From Lachnospiraceae bacterium (lineage in GTDB: Bacteria; Bacillota; Clostridia; Lachnospirales; Lachnospiraceae): a DNA stretch of 64,000 nucleotides. A program made the translations under genes and the position numbers. The stretch lies in NCBI GenBank assembly GCA_015057425.1, contig SVEL01000003.1, positions 62,001 through 126,000 of the forward strand. The letters run 5' to 3'. The notes beneath the pieces are model-generated. The model did not search any database. It had not been told where the DNA came from and saw nothing but the letters and a program-made list of their open reading frames with translations. Below, one piece after another: positions 1-9,024 of this stretch. Every line of letters begins with the position of its first letter. Position 1 is the stretch's first letter.

Positions 1-380
1 AAATCATATAATGTTCCTACAGTGTAAAACTTGCTTCCGAAATATCCCGGGTCAAAATCACCGATGGTAAGCATCAGATGATTTGGGTCTGAGGAATAGG
101 TGATATTACCGCTTTGGTCAATGACATCAACGGTAAATCCAAGATAATCCGTAAGACGTGACAGATAACCTGAAAATCCTTCTGAATAATCACGTGACTC
201 GTATACCATTTCTATGTATTCTTCAGCTATTATGTATGTATCGTCATATATATTTTTGGCATTATTAAATAAAACCTGTTTGTAAAGGGTATTATATCCC
301 AGAAAATATATGGCAAGAAAGCCTAACAGGCCAAATAAGATATATCCCAATATGAAATTTACATAAATTGTTCTTTTCAT
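1..380 (-). CDS. Sensor histidine kinase, N-terminal part (cut by window edge)
   Basis: Only the first about 126 codons are in the window; the gene continues leftward. It opens with a hydrophobic segment (about residues 6-27) that would anchor it in the membrane, followed by a hydrophilic sensor region with no recognised domain. The next gene upstream is an OmpR-type response regulator that ends 32 bases before this start, which is the usual regulator-kinase order, so a histidine kinase is the natural reading. The kinase core itself is outside the window, so the call rests on context and on the membrane-anchored N-terminus. The signal sensed is unknown. Confidence 0.6.
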   Translation of the reverse strand, partial: MKRTIYVNFILGYILFGLLGFLAIYFLGYNTLYKQVLFNNAKNIYDDTYIIAEEYIEMVYESRDYSEGFSGYLSRLTDYLGFTVDVIDQSGNITYSSDPNHLMLTIGDFDPGYFGSKFYTVGTLYD

Positions 381-412
381 AGCTTCTCCCGTCTGCAAAA
401 CTTACAGAAACA

Positions 413-1114
413 TTATCTTGTCTCAAATTTGTAGCCAATACTCCATACTGTAGAGATTGCCCATTCGTTATGGTCTTTTATCTTTTCGCGTATCCTTTTG
501 ATATGAACGTCTACGGTACGTGTATCACCGACATATTCATAACCCCAGATGTGGTCAAGTAACTGCTCACGGGTAAATACCTGGTTTGGTGATGAAGCAA
601 GGAAGTATAAAAGCTCGATTTCCTTAGGCGGCATATCTATATTTTTTCCCATATAGGAAACTGAATAATTGGAAAGGTTAATAACCAAATCAGTAAATGT
701 CACGGAATCCGAAGTTTTCTTGCTTTCTACAGGTTCAGGTATAACCTGTGTACGTCTGAGCACGGCTTTTACACGGGCAACAACTTCCTTTGAGTCAAAT
801 GGTTTTATTATATAGTCATCAGCACCAAGCTCAAGACCTAAAACCTTATCAAATACCTCACCTTTGGCGGAGAGCATTATGATAGGCACAGATGATGTCT
901 TTCTGATTTCACGGCATATCTGATAACCGTCCATACCGGGAAGCATAAGGTCGAGAAGAATCAAATCAGGACAAAAGCTTTCAAAAGCCTTGAGCGCAGA
1001 CTCTCCGTCCTCGACGCACTGAGTTTCAAAACATTCCTTTGTCATATAGAGGGAAAGAAGTTCTGAAATATTGGTATCATCATCTACAATTAATATTTTC
1101 TGCTTGTTAGGCAT
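413..1114 (-). CDS. OmpR/PhoB-family response regulator
   Basis: A 233-residue two-domain regulator. The receiver domain (about 5-120) has the acidic pocket D11-D13, the phosphoacceptor D55 in LLDLMLPGMDG and the conserved lysine in IIKPFD. The C-terminal winged helix (about 135-233) carries the typical TRTVDVHIKRIREKI recognition-helix region. The ATG at 1114 was chosen because GGAGG lies about five bases upstream; an in-frame TTG further up overlaps that site. It lies between mutS2 (38 bases upstream) and the kinase fragment, and is probably cotranscribed with both. Phosphorylation by the partner kinase should control DNA binding; targets are unknown. Confidence 0.93.
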   Translation of the reverse strand: MPNKQKILIVDDDTNISELLSLYMTKECFETQCVEDGESALKAFESFCPDLILLDLMLPGMDGYQICREIRKTSSVPIIMLSAKGEVFDKVLGLELGADDYIIKPFDSKEVVARVKAVLRRTQVIPEPVESKKTSDSVTFTDLVINLSNYSVSYMGKNIDMPPKEIELLYFLASSPNQVFTREQLLDHIWGYEYVGDTRTVDVHIKRIREKIKDHNEWAISTVWSIGYKFETR

Positions 1115-1151
1115 ATAATCCTCCAATCTGAAGCAAATTTGCTACAAACTT

Positions 1152-3536
1152 TTATTTAAATTCAACTACGGTTACACCGTCACTACCTTCACCAAATTCG
1201 CCAAGTCTGTATGAAGCCACGTATTTGAGTCTCTTAAGATGCTGCCATACTGCATTTTTGAGAGCTCCGGTACCTCTTCCGTGAACAACACGGACTGACG
1301 GCATGTGAGCTAAGTAAGCATCATCAAGATATTTGTCTAATTTTGCGATTGCTTCATCTACAGTACAACCGATAAGATTGATTTCAGTTGACACGGAAGC
1401 GGACTTTGAAAACTTAATTTTGCCACTTCCTGTTTTGGTAAGTGAAGGGGCTGTTATCGTAACCGTATCAATCAATTCTACATCACGAATATTGATTAAT
1501 GAACGTAAAATACCCATCTGTACATACATATCGCCTTTGTCATTTGGAAGTGAACTTACGGTTCCGTTAAGATTCAAACTTAAGACCTTAACATCATCTC
1601 CTATCTTAAAGTCTTTAGGTTTATAAACTTTCGAAGGTGTTTTCTTAAGTTCTTTGGATGCTTTGTCAGCATGTTCATTTAATTTCTCACGCACTTTATG
1701 ACGTTCTTTCTCAAGGTCTTTTGCTGAGGAACCAAGTTTGTTAACTTTTCGGATAGTTTCATCGGCAAATGACTTGGCTTCCTGCAAAATTTCCTGTGCT
1801 TCTTCGTTTGCTTCACGAATTATGCGTTCCCGTCTGTCATCAATCTGTTGAGATTTTTTCTTATATTCGTCTCTGGTACGTTCTGTTTCGGCTTTAATAC
1901 CGGATAATTCCAAACGTTCTTTTTCCAGAGAAGTTCTTGAATTTTCAAGCTCTGAAAGTAAGTCCTCGAAAGACTTTTGCTCGGAGTCAATACTTAAGCG
2001 GGCTTCGTCTATGATAAATTCAGGAAGCCCCAACTTGCCGGCGATGGCAAAGGCATTACTTTTGCCCGGTATTCCGATAAGAAGTTTATAGGTAGGACTT
2101 AATGTTTCCACAGAAAATTCGCAACATGCATTTTCTATTCCATCCTCTTTTAATGCATAAACTTTTAATTCACTATAGTGAGTTGTTGCAATTGTACGAA
2201 TCTTCATACGATGAAGAAAACTTAAAATACTGATTGCAAGAGCAGCTCCTTCTATAGGGTCAGTACCGGCACATATTTCATCAAAAAGAACGAGGGAATC
2301 TTTGTCTGCCTTTTCAACTATATTTATAATGTTCTTCATGTGTGAAGAAAATGTACTTAAGTTTTGTTCTATACTCTGTTCATCGCCGATATCGGCATAT
2401 ACTTCCGTAAAAACGGAAAGCATTGAACTGTCATCAGCAGGTATAAGTAATCCTGACTGCCCCATAAGGGTAAATAAACCTACGGTTTTTAAGGAAACTG
2501 TCTTACCGCCGGTATTAGGACCGGTGATGATAAGCTGGTCAAATGTATCGCCGATGTATATGTCGATAGGAACCACTTTTTTGGAATCCAATAATGGATG
2601 ACGACCTTTTTTGATGTTGATTTTTCCGTCACAGTTATATGCAGGTTTTGAACCATTGTATGATTTGGAAAATGAAGCTTTTGCAAATATAAAGTCTAAA
2701 TCTGTAAGTATCTGTAAGTCGTCATGTAATTCTGTGACGAAACCTGCAGCCTCGCTGCTTAACTCTGCAAGAATTCTTTCAATTTCTTCCTGTTCTTTGA
2801 TGGCAAGAGTCTTTAGATCATTGTTTAATGAAACAACAACCATAGGCTCTATAAAGAGCGTTGAACCGCTTGAAGACTGGTCGTGAATCATACCGGGAAC
2901 ATTGCTTCTGTACTCGGCTTTTACAGGCAGGCAATATCTTCCGTCACGTTGAGTTATGACATATTCCTGAAGGTAAGTCCTTGTTGTAGGTGAGTTTACC
3001 ATAGAGTTCATCTGAGAACGGATCTTTTCTCCGGTATTTCTGATAGAACGTCTGATGGAACGAAGCTCACTGCTTGCATCATCGGCTATTTCGTCAGGAC
3101 TGACGATACAACGTTTGATGTTGGTATTTAATGGTGACAGTGGTTCTAACATACTGAAACGTTCGTCGAGAGAATCTATAAATTCATCATCTGTGTCATG
3201 ACCATCACGATAGTCTCTTGCAAAGGCTTTTACACGAAGAGCTACGTCGAGAGTGCTGCTGATATCTAAAAGTTCTGTGGCAGAAAGATTGCTGCCGACT
3301 TCAAGACGCTTGACGGATGCAGCAATATTCTTAACTCCGCCGAAAGAAATTCTTCCGTTATGCCAAAGGCGTTTCAATGCATCATCAGTTTCCTGAAGAT
3401 TCTTAAGTATGTTGTCCATATTATCATCAGGTACAAGATTTAAGCATCTTTCGGCACCAAGGTCGGTTGAAGCGAAGGATGCAAGCTGCTCAAGTATTTT
3501 ATTATATTCAAGAATTTTTAAAGCTTTTGAATTCAT
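1152..3536 (-). CDS. mutS2: MutS2 family ATPase/endonuclease
   Basis: 794 residues, full length for MutS2. The N-terminal MutS core and clamp region leads to a Walker A motif GPNTGGKT at about 338-345 and a Walker B region around VLFDEICAGTD. A long charged coiled-coil stretch follows (about 520-640). The C-terminal Smr domain has VVHGRGTGALK near residue 750. MutS2 lacks the mismatch-recognition domain; members have been linked to suppression of recombination and to rescue of collided ribosomes. The start at 3536 has GGAG nine bases upstream and is preceded by a good promoter. It is first in an apparent operon with the downstream two-component genes. Confidence 0.95.
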   Translation of the reverse strand: MNSKALKILEYNKILEQLASFASTDLGAERCLNLVPDDNMDNILKNLQETDDALKRLWHNGRISFGGVKNIAASVKRLEVGSNLSATELLDISSTLDVALRVKAFARDYRDGHDTDDEFIDSLDERFSMLEPLSPLNTNIKRCIVSPDEIADDASSELRSIRRSIRNTGEKIRSQMNSMVNSPTTRTYLQEYVITQRDGRYCLPVKAEYRSNVPGMIHDQSSSGSTLFIEPMVVVSLNNDLKTLAIKEQEEIERILAELSSEAAGFVTELHDDLQILTDLDFIFAKASFSKSYNGSKPAYNCDGKINIKKGRHPLLDSKKVVPIDIYIGDTFDQLIITGPNTGGKTVSLKTVGLFTLMGQSGLLIPADDSSMLSVFTEVYADIGDEQSIEQNLSTFSSHMKNIINIVEKADKDSLVLFDEICAGTDPIEGAALAISILSFLHRMKIRTIATTHYSELKVYALKEDGIENACCEFSVETLSPTYKLLIGIPGKSNAFAIAGKLGLPEFIIDEARLSIDSEQKSFEDLLSELENSRTSLEKERLELSGIKAETERTRDEYKKKSQQIDDRRERIIREANEEAQEILQEAKSFADETIRKVNKLGSSAKDLEKERHKVREKLNEHADKASKELKKTPSKVYKPKDFKIGDDVKVLSLNLNGTVSSLPNDKGDMYVQMGILRSLINIRDVELIDTVTITAPSLTKTGSGKIKFSKSASVSTEINLIGCTVDEAIAKLDKYLDDAYLAHMPSVRVVHGRGTGALKNAVWQHLKRLKYVASYRLGEFGEGSDGVTVVEFK

Positions 3537-3565
3537 TTATTAAGTCTCCATATATTAATGTTAAT

Positions 3566-3594
3566 ATTTTACCCTAAAATACTCAAAAATTCAA
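3566..3594 (-). promoter_or_regulatory. Promoter of mutS2
   Basis: Read on the minus strand: -35 TTGAAT (3589-3594), 17-base spacer, -10 TAAAAT (3566-3571). It sits 30 bases upstream of the mutS2 start. Assigned by consensus only. Confidence 0.6.
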
Positions 3595-3682
3595 TATTTC
3601 ATTGTTTACAATAATGTCATAGAATGTTCATAAATCTTAGTTATAATTTAAGGTGAGATGGAGGCTTTAGAAGGAGATATAG

Positions 3683-4915
3683 ATGAGCGAAGTTGATAAT
3701 CAGTCTGAAAGACATAATTATATAAATGAACGTGTTGTTGAAACGCCCCGTAAGAGATTAAAAAGACTTATTAAAAAAGTAATACTTACGGGATTTTTTG
3801 CCGTGATTTTTGGTGTGGTAGCCTGCGTGGTTTTTGTGTATTTGAGACCAATACTTGAAAGTACAATAAGTAATCCGGGCGAAACTACTACGACCGTGCC
3901 TGACAACGAGGAACCTACCACTGAGGAACCTACTACGTCAGAAAAGATATATACAGCAGAAGATTTGAAAAATCTCTACGGTCAGGTTTCAAAGCTTACG
4001 GAAGAGATGAAGAAGTCGGTTGTTACAATCAATGCATACACAGGTGAAAAGGGAATTTTCCAGACACCTGAATATGAGATTATTTCGTCAGGTGTAATAG
4101 TAAGTAAGAATGCATATGTGCATATTTTGGCACTTTATAACAATGTAAAGGATATGGATAATATCAAGATTATATTGCCGGACGGAACTTCTTTACCTGC
4201 TGAAATTGCCGCATATGACGAAGTAACGGGGCTTGTATTACTTAGTGTCAATATGATAGGTGTAGACAGCGAGATTACGAAGAATTTAGCGGCAGCGGAT
4301 TTTTCCAATGTAAGTACATTTTCTTCCAATGAACCTGTTATCTATATAGGAAATCCGTTTGGAATGAATGTGTATGAGACTATAGGCTTTTTGAATTCAC
4401 AGAGCAGCGTTATAACAGGAATGGATAATTCCTACGAATTGTTGAGAACGGATATTTTTATTTCTAATTGTCAGGACGGCTTTGTGTTTGATATAGACGG
4501 AGAATTACTTGGAATCGTAACAGGTAGTGAAAAGGTTGTAGAGGCTATTGCTGCCGTAGATGTAAAGCATATTGTAGAAGGCATGAGCTCCGGTAAAGGT
4601 GTTGTATATCTTGGCGTTACAGGTGAAGCTGTAACTGATGAGATACGACAGATATCAGGAATAGATATGCCAAACGGAGTATATGTTACGGATGTTGCAA
4701 AGGATTCACCGGCATATGTATCGGGAATCAGAAAGGGAGATATTATAACCAAAATCGGAAATTCTCCCGTAAAATCAATGGCAAATATAAAAACGTGCTT
4801 GAAAAATAATAAAGCAGGTAATAAACTTAATATAATTGTAAGCAGACAAAATGGTGATAAGTTTGAAACTTATTCTTTGTCAGTTATATTAACAAACAGA
4901 AAGGTTAAAATATAA
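3683..4915 (+). CDS. HtrA/DegP-like PDZ protein lacking the protease triad
   Basis: 410 residues: cytoplasmic N-terminus, one membrane segment (about 33-55), a Thr/Glu-rich linker (66-86), a trypsin-fold region (about 105-295) and a C-terminal PDZ domain (about 305-405). The fold matches HtrA, with SSGVIVSKNAYV, the DGT turn and DGELLGIVTG all recognisable, but the catalytic positions do not survive. The TNHV histidine site reads LYNNV (near N153-N154). The Asp of the DLAVL motif is replaced in TGLVLL (near G183). The GNSGG serine loop is SNCQDG (261-266). It should therefore be a membrane-anchored, non-proteolytic HtrA paralogue with a peptide-binding PDZ. AAGGAG precedes the ATG, and the stop overlaps the next start by one base, implying translational coupling. 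Confidence 0.88.
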   Translation: MSEVDNQSERHNYINERVVETPRKRLKRLIKKVILTGFFAVIFGVVACVVFVYLRPILESTISNPGETTTTVPDNEEPTTEEPTTSEKIYTAEDLKNLYGQVSKLTEEMKKSVVTINAYTGEKGIFQTPEYEIISSGVIVSKNAYVHILALYNNVKDMDNIKIILPDGTSLPAEIAAYDEVTGLVLLSVNMIGVDSEITKNLAAADFSNVSTFSSNEPVIYIGNPFGMNVYETIGFLNSQSSVITGMDNSYELLRTDIFISNCQDGFVFDIDGELLGIVTGSEKVVEAIAAVDVKHIVEGMSSGKGVVYLGVTGEAVTDEIRQISGIDMPNGVYVTDVAKDSPAYVSGIRKGDIITKIGNSPVKSMANIKTCLKNNKAGNKLNIIVSRQNGDKFETYSLSVILTNRKVKI

Positions 4916-5868
4916 TGAGGTTTATACGTGATTTTAAAGATGGAGATATGGTAAGGGATATATTTTTTTGTAAGCAGAAGGTTTTTGCGGAAACAAAAAA
5001 CGGAAAAACGTATTTATCTTTACAGCTTCAGGATAAAACAGGTGTTATAGATGCAAAGGTTTGGGAACCGTATTCTCCGGGAATAAGAGATTTTGAGGCA
5101 TTTGATTATATAGAGGTTCATGGAAAGGTAACTACATTTGCAGGTTCATTGCAGATGAGTGTTGACCAGATATATAAGATGGATGAAGGAGAATATGATC
5201 CTGCTAATTATTTCCCATGTACCGATAAAGATACGGAAGTTATGTATGGCCAGTTGACAGGATTTATAGCAACTGTAAAGACTCCTTGTTTAAGAAAGCT
5301 TCTCGAAAAGGTGTTTGTAGAAGATAAGCAGTTTGCAGAAAGATTTAAGAAGCATTCGGCGGCTAAGTCCATGCATCACGGATTTATCGGCGGACTTTTG
5401 GAACATACATTGTCTGTTACAAAGCTTTGTGATTATTATTGTACACAGTATGATATTTTAAACAGAGACCTTCTTATTGCGGCAGCAATGCTTCATGATA
5501 TGGGTAAAGTATATGAGTTATCATCATTTCCGACTAATGATTATACAGATGAAGGTCAGCTTATAGGCCATATCGTTATGGGAAGCGAGAAAGTAACAGA
5601 ACTTGCAAGGGATATAGAAGGATTCCCTGTTAAATTGTTAAATGAACTTAAGCATTGCATACTTGCTCATCACGGAGAACTTGAATATGGTTCACCGAAG
5701 AAACCGGCGCTTGTAGAAGCAATTGCCCTTAACTTTGCTGACAATACAGATGCTAAAATGCAGACATTTAAGGAAATATTTGCAGGAGTAAGCAAGGACA
5801 ACAGCGAGTGGCTCGGATATAACAGAGCATTTGAGTCCAATCTCAGAAGAACAACACCAATGGAGTAG
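4915..5868 (+). CDS. YhaM-like HD-domain 3'-5' exoribonuclease
   Basis: 317 residues with an OB-fold nucleic-acid-binding domain (about 10-90) and an HD domain (about 160-285). Visible metal ligands are HHGFIGGLLEHT, the HD pair in AAMLHDMGKV, and HCILAHHGE. This order matches YhaM/Cbf1 3'-5' exoribonucleases that trim RNA and single-stranded DNA. The length agrees with the family (about 310-330). The ATG overlaps the stop of the HtrA-like gene by one base. The downstream rRNA methyltransferase begins 10 bases after the stop, so the three genes probably form one RNA/protein-quality operon. Confidence 0.88.
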   Translation: MRFIRDFKDGDMVRDIFFCKQKVFAETKNGKTYLSLQLQDKTGVIDAKVWEPYSPGIRDFEAFDYIEVHGKVTTFAGSLQMSVDQIYKMDEGEYDPANYFPCTDKDTEVMYGQLTGFIATVKTPCLRKLLEKVFVEDKQFAERFKKHSAAKSMHHGFIGGLLEHTLSVTKLCDYYCTQYDILNRDLLIAAAMLHDMGKVYELSSFPTNDYTDEGQLIGHIVMGSEKVTELARDIEGFPVKLLNELKHCILAHHGELEYGSPKKPALVEAIALNFADNTDAKMQTFKEIFAGVSKDNSEWLGYNRAFESNLRRTTPME

Positions 5869-5878
5869 TAGATATAGT

Positions 5879-7243
5879 ATGCTAAAAAAGAATGATATTT
5901 TAGATGTTACAATTGAAGATATGGGTTCAGAAGGAGAAGGTGTAGCCAAGGCAGATGGCTATGCCTTATTTATCAAGGACGCACTTAAAGGTGATAAGGT
6001 AAGAGTAAAAGTCATGAAAATGTCTAAAAACTATGGCTATGCAAGAGTTGAAGAGATATTGGAGCCATCACCTGACAGAGTGAAACCTGTATGTAAAGAA
6101 GCAAGAAGATGCGGTGGGTGTCAGATACAGGAAATGTCATATGACGCACAGCTTCTCTTTAAACAAAATAAAGTGAAAAATAATCTTATAAGAATCGGAA
6201 AGTTAAATGATGTGGAAGTTTTTCCGACAATCGGTATGGATAATCCTTATAATTATCGTAATAAGGCACAGTTTCCCGTAGGAACAGATAAAGACGGCAA
6301 TATAGTTATGGGATTTTATGCAGGAAGAACTCACAGTATTATTCCTTGCGATGATTGTGCCATAGGAGTGGCTGAAAATAAAGAAATTCTTGAAATCATA
6401 AAAGAATATATGGTTAAAAATAACGTAAAGCCTTATGATGAAGTGTCGGGCACAGGTCTTGTGAGACATATACTCATAAGAAAGGGCTTTAAAACCGGAG
6501 AAATAATGGTATGTATTATCATCAACGGTGACAGGCTTACAGCTACGGAGGAGTTGGTATCAAAGCTGCTCTTGGTGTCGGGAATGACAAGCATATCCTA
6601 TAATATCAATAAAGAAAAGACTAACAGAATACTTGGTGAAAAGGTGATAAATCTTTATGGCGAAGGCTATATAACAGATTATATAGGGGATGTAAAGTTT
6701 AAGATATCTCCATTGTCTTTCTATCAGGTAAATCCTGTACAGACTGAAAAGTTATATGGAAAAGCACTTGAATATGCAGGGCTTACAGGTGATGAGACAG
6801 TCTGGGACCTTTACTGCGGAGTAGGAACAATCTCACTTTTCCTTGCAAAAAATGCAAAGAAGGTATACGGCGTGGAAATAGTTCCTGCAGCCATAGAAGA
6901 TGCAAAGGAAAATGCCCACATCAACGCAATAGAAAACAGCGAATTTTTTGTAGGGAAGGCAGAAGAGGTCTTTCCTGAACATTATAAAAAGTATGGTGAA
7001 AAGGCAGATGTAATCGTAGTAGACCCACCAAGAAAGGGTTGCGACGAAGCACTCCTTAAAACTATCGTGGAAATGGCACCGAAACGACTTGTGTATGTAA
7101 GCTGCGACAGTGCAACATTGGCAAGGGACTTGAAAATTCTCGTAGAGAATGGTTTTACCGTCGAGAAAGTACAGCCGGTGGATATGTTCCCGCATAGTGG
7201 TCATGTGGAGACCGTCGCATGTCTACAAAGGGTGGATATGTAG
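5879..7243 (+). CDS. rlmD: 23S rRNA (uracil-C5)-methyltransferase, RlmD/RumA type
   Basis: 454 residues. A TRAM domain (about 2-58) precedes an iron-sulphur site C72, C78, C81 (CGGC) with C157 as a likely fourth ligand, then an AdoMet Rossmann fold (DLYCGVGTISLFLA). The catalytic motif is YVSCDSATLARDL, with nucleophile C409. The ATG at 5879 was preferred over an upstream in-frame codon that would overlap the previous gene, because the TRAM domain starts just after it. The last residues (VETVACLQRVDM) differ from the usual VETVVLLS-type tail. The gene appears to have had its 3' end replaced by an integrated element: a VETCVLLS tail occurs at the far end of that element. Confidence 0.93.
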   Translation: MLKKNDILDVTIEDMGSEGEGVAKADGYALFIKDALKGDKVRVKVMKMSKNYGYARVEEILEPSPDRVKPVCKEARRCGGCQIQEMSYDAQLLFKQNKVKNNLIRIGKLNDVEVFPTIGMDNPYNYRNKAQFPVGTDKDGNIVMGFYAGRTHSIIPCDDCAIGVAENKEILEIIKEYMVKNNVKPYDEVSGTGLVRHILIRKGFKTGEIMVCIIINGDRLTATEELVSKLLLVSGMTSISYNINKEKTNRILGEKVINLYGEGYITDYIGDVKFKISPLSFYQVNPVQTEKLYGKALEYAGLTGDETVWDLYCGVGTISLFLAKNAKKVYGVEIVPAAIEDAKENAHINAIENSEFFVGKAEEVFPEHYKKYGEKADVIVVDPPRKGCDEALLKTIVEMAPKRLVYVSCDSATLARDLKILVENGFTVEKVQPVDMFPHSGHVETVACLQRVDM

Positions 7244-7473
7244 AAATTCTTGAGTTTACGCACTTTTTCGACCATTTCGTATTTACTCCAAATGCAGAAA
7301 ATGTGCTTGAAAAGGAGTTAAAAAGAGAAATTCCTGTGAGTGTCGGAATAGAACTGGTAGTGGTGGATATGTGAAAAGTATCCATTATACAAGAATAACT
7401 ATAGATAAAGTTGTTTTTAATGTTTATAATGTTAATGTAATAGTTATTTGTTACTTAGGAAAGGAGAATTACT

Positions 7474-7827
7474 ATGATAGGTGAAGGAAGTCTTAAAGGA
7501 ATAGGGTTATTTGCACTTGAAGTTATGCATTTGATTTCTTCGGGTAAGAAAGAAACTCTTGCAACAGTAGAAGAACATTTTGAAAAGAAGGATATTGTTG
7601 AATATTTATCGTCAAAATACAAGGATGAGTTCTTTATCGTGTTTGATAATAGTATTTATGATAATGAACAAATCAATTTATACTTCTTTAATTATGTTGG
7701 GTATATCGAAGGTAACGAGAGAAGAAAGTATGGTATCATGAATGAAGATGATGGCTTGTTGCTTATTGTATCGTTGCTCACAGATAAGATAGAGAAAGAA
7801 GCAATCCATTGGAAAGTTGAAGAGTAG
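7474..7827 (+). CDS. Hypothetical protein
   Basis: 117 residues, acidic and soluble, with no signal peptide, membrane segment or recognised motif. AAAGGAG precedes the ATG at a good distance and a strong terminator follows 9 bases after the stop, so it is a self-contained single-gene unit. It is the first gene inside the putative island next to the rlmD junction. The function is not recognised. Confidence 0.6.
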   Translation: MIGEGSLKGIGLFALEVMHLISSGKKETLATVEEHFEKKDIVEYLSSKYKDEFFIVFDNSIYDNEQINLYFFNYVGYIEGNERRKYGIMNEDDGLLLIVSLLTDKIEKEAIHWKVEE

Positions 7828-7835
7828 AAATGGTG

Positions 7836-7870
7836 GCACTATTGGTTAATGATAACTGATAGTGCTTTTT
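7836..7870 (+). terminator. Rho-independent terminator
   Basis: GCACTAT...ATAGTGC arms (7836-7842 and 7859-7865), extended inward by GGTTA/TAACT through wobble pairs and followed by TTTTT. It closes the preceding hypothetical gene. Confidence 0.85.
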
Positions 7871-7950
7871 CTATGTCTAAATTCGCCAGTATATAGAGGA
7901 AAATTTAATAAAATTTCGAGAGACACCTAGAGCTCTTTTTTAGGAAATCA

Positions 7951-8004
7951 AAGCTAGATTGATACCCGACGGTCGTTTTCAGAGGGTATTAGTCTAGCTT
8001 TTTT
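7951..8004 (+). terminator. Attenuator-like hairpin upstream of the J-domain pseudogene
   Basis: Two-part stem: AAGCTAGA (7951-7958) with TCTAGCTT (7993-8000), and ATACCC (7962-7967) with GGGTAT (7984-7989), followed by TTTT. It ends 39 bases before the J-domain start, so it may have acted as an attenuator for the small operon behind it. A second short palindrome, AGAGCTCT plus a T-run, lies at about 7929-7942. Confidence 0.7.
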
Positions 8005-8043
8005 GCTGTAAAAAAACACATTATCGAAAGGAGTTGTTGCATT

Positions 8044-8511
8044 ATGAGTAATTATTTTGCAGGAGTAACAGACATTGAAACATTAGGAAAGAGGTACAGG
8101 GAACTATTAAAAAAGTACCATCCCGATAACGGCGGTAGTGTTTCAGAAATGCAATCTATAAATGCCGAGTATGACCGCTTATTTGCCGATTTAAGCAAAG
8201 TTAATAAGTCAGATAGTCAATCTTACACCTATGAAGAAAATGAACAATTTAAGGCTATTCTGAACGAAATTACAGGGTTTAATATGACCGTTCAGATAAT
8301 CGGTAGTTGGATATGGTGTTTTGACTGTTACTAGTACAAAGACCAGTTAAAAGGTCTTGGGTTTACGTGGTGTAGTAAGAAGCATGCATGGGTATGGCAT
8401 AGTGAGCCATACCACAGACATCATAAGCAGGAAATATCGCTTAGTGATATTAAAGCGAAGTATGGCTGTCAGACCGTCAGAAATCAGTCATATCAATATT
8501 CATTAAACTAA
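8044..8511 (+). pseudogene. J-domain protein of mobile-element type, interrupted by an in-frame TAG
   Basis: The first 96 codons encode a short DnaJ-type domain with the HPD motif (KKYHPDNGG) followed by a FNMTVQIIGSWIW segment seen in small J-domain proteins of Firmicutes conjugative elements. A TAG at 8332-8334 stops translation. The same frame then continues without a shift for 58 more codons (YKDQLKGLGFTWCSKKHAW...) to a TAA, which is exactly the C-terminal part expected for the family. The gene is therefore most simply a nonsense mutant of a 155-residue protein. The RBS AAAGGAG is intact. Confidence 0.8.
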
Positions 8512-8526
8512 AGGAGTGTGAAAGCT

Positions 8527-8700
8527 ATGTGTATAAAAAATTATCAACCTTTATGTATTTATTATGCACCATGTAGGAACTGCCCTGATTACTTAGAAAC
8601 ATGCCAGCCTGTTATTATTGATGGTTTTGTATTCGGAGAGTGTGATTTTGTGGCTTGTGAATTTTGCGAATGTGAAGATTGTATGGAAAGGAGTTGCTGA
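8527..8700 (+). CDS. Small cysteine-rich protein, probable metal binder
   Basis: 57 residues with 11 cysteines, many in CxxC or CxC spacing (CRNC, CEFCEC, CEDC), which suggests zinc or iron-sulphur binding. The ATG at 8527 is preferred over an in-frame GTG nine bases earlier because AAAGGAG would be only one base from the GTG. It lies between two interrupted genes, and the AAAGGAG for the next gene lies within its last codons. No specific function is recognised. Confidence 0.55.
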   Translation: MCIKNYQPLCIYYAPCRNCPDYLETCQPVIIDGFVFGECDFVACEFCECEDCMERSC

Positions 8701-8701
8701 A

Positions 8702-8956
8702 ATGAAGTTAATGAATTATGATACTAAATATTTAATTATGCAGAATGTGCGGTCAATTACTAAAGACGTACCAAGTACATATACATCATGTTAGTATCAG
8801 ATATTATGTAGGTTAATTCGGCAGAAGAAGATTACAAAGCAATTGTTTGAATTTTTAGTGTTACATTTATATGGTTTATCGGACTGGAAACAGTTGAATT
8901 ATCAACAGATGTACAATCTGATTCATGTATTGACCTTTTATAATTACACAAAGTAA
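8702..8956 (+). pseudogene. Small unknown gene interrupted by an in-frame TAG
   Basis: The start at 8702 has AAAGGAG upstream. Thirty codons are followed by TAG (8792-8794), after which the same frame runs on for 53 codons of ordinary composition (YQILCRLIRQKK...SDWKQLNYQQMYNLIHVL) to TAA. Uninterrupted it would be an 84-residue protein. The continued open frame and normal amino-acid use after the stop argue for a point mutation such as CAG to TAG. The family is not recognised. Confidence 0.6.
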
Positions 8957-8985
8957 TTGAAAAAGCAAATATTTTATGGTAAAAT
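8957..8985 (+). promoter_or_regulatory. Promoter of the recombinase-like gene
   Basis: -35 TTGAAA (8957-8962), 17-base spacer, -10 TAAAAT (8980-8985). The -35 begins inside the region of the preceding stop codon, and the start codon lies 39 bases beyond the -10. Confidence 0.65.
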
Positions 8986-9024
8986 CTCCATAGAAATAGT
9001 AATTTTATAGAGAAAGGAATTCTT

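Noticed and set aside
3619-3647. Promoter for the HtrA-like gene based on TATAAT at 3642-3647.
   Set aside because: The -10 is good but no acceptable -35 lies at 16-18 bases, so it was not listed as a feature.
8044-8956. Possibility that TAG is recoded to an amino acid across the island.
   Set aside because: Several genes inside the island and in the host end in TAG at natural positions (for example 7825-7827, followed at once by a terminator), so general recoding is not supported.
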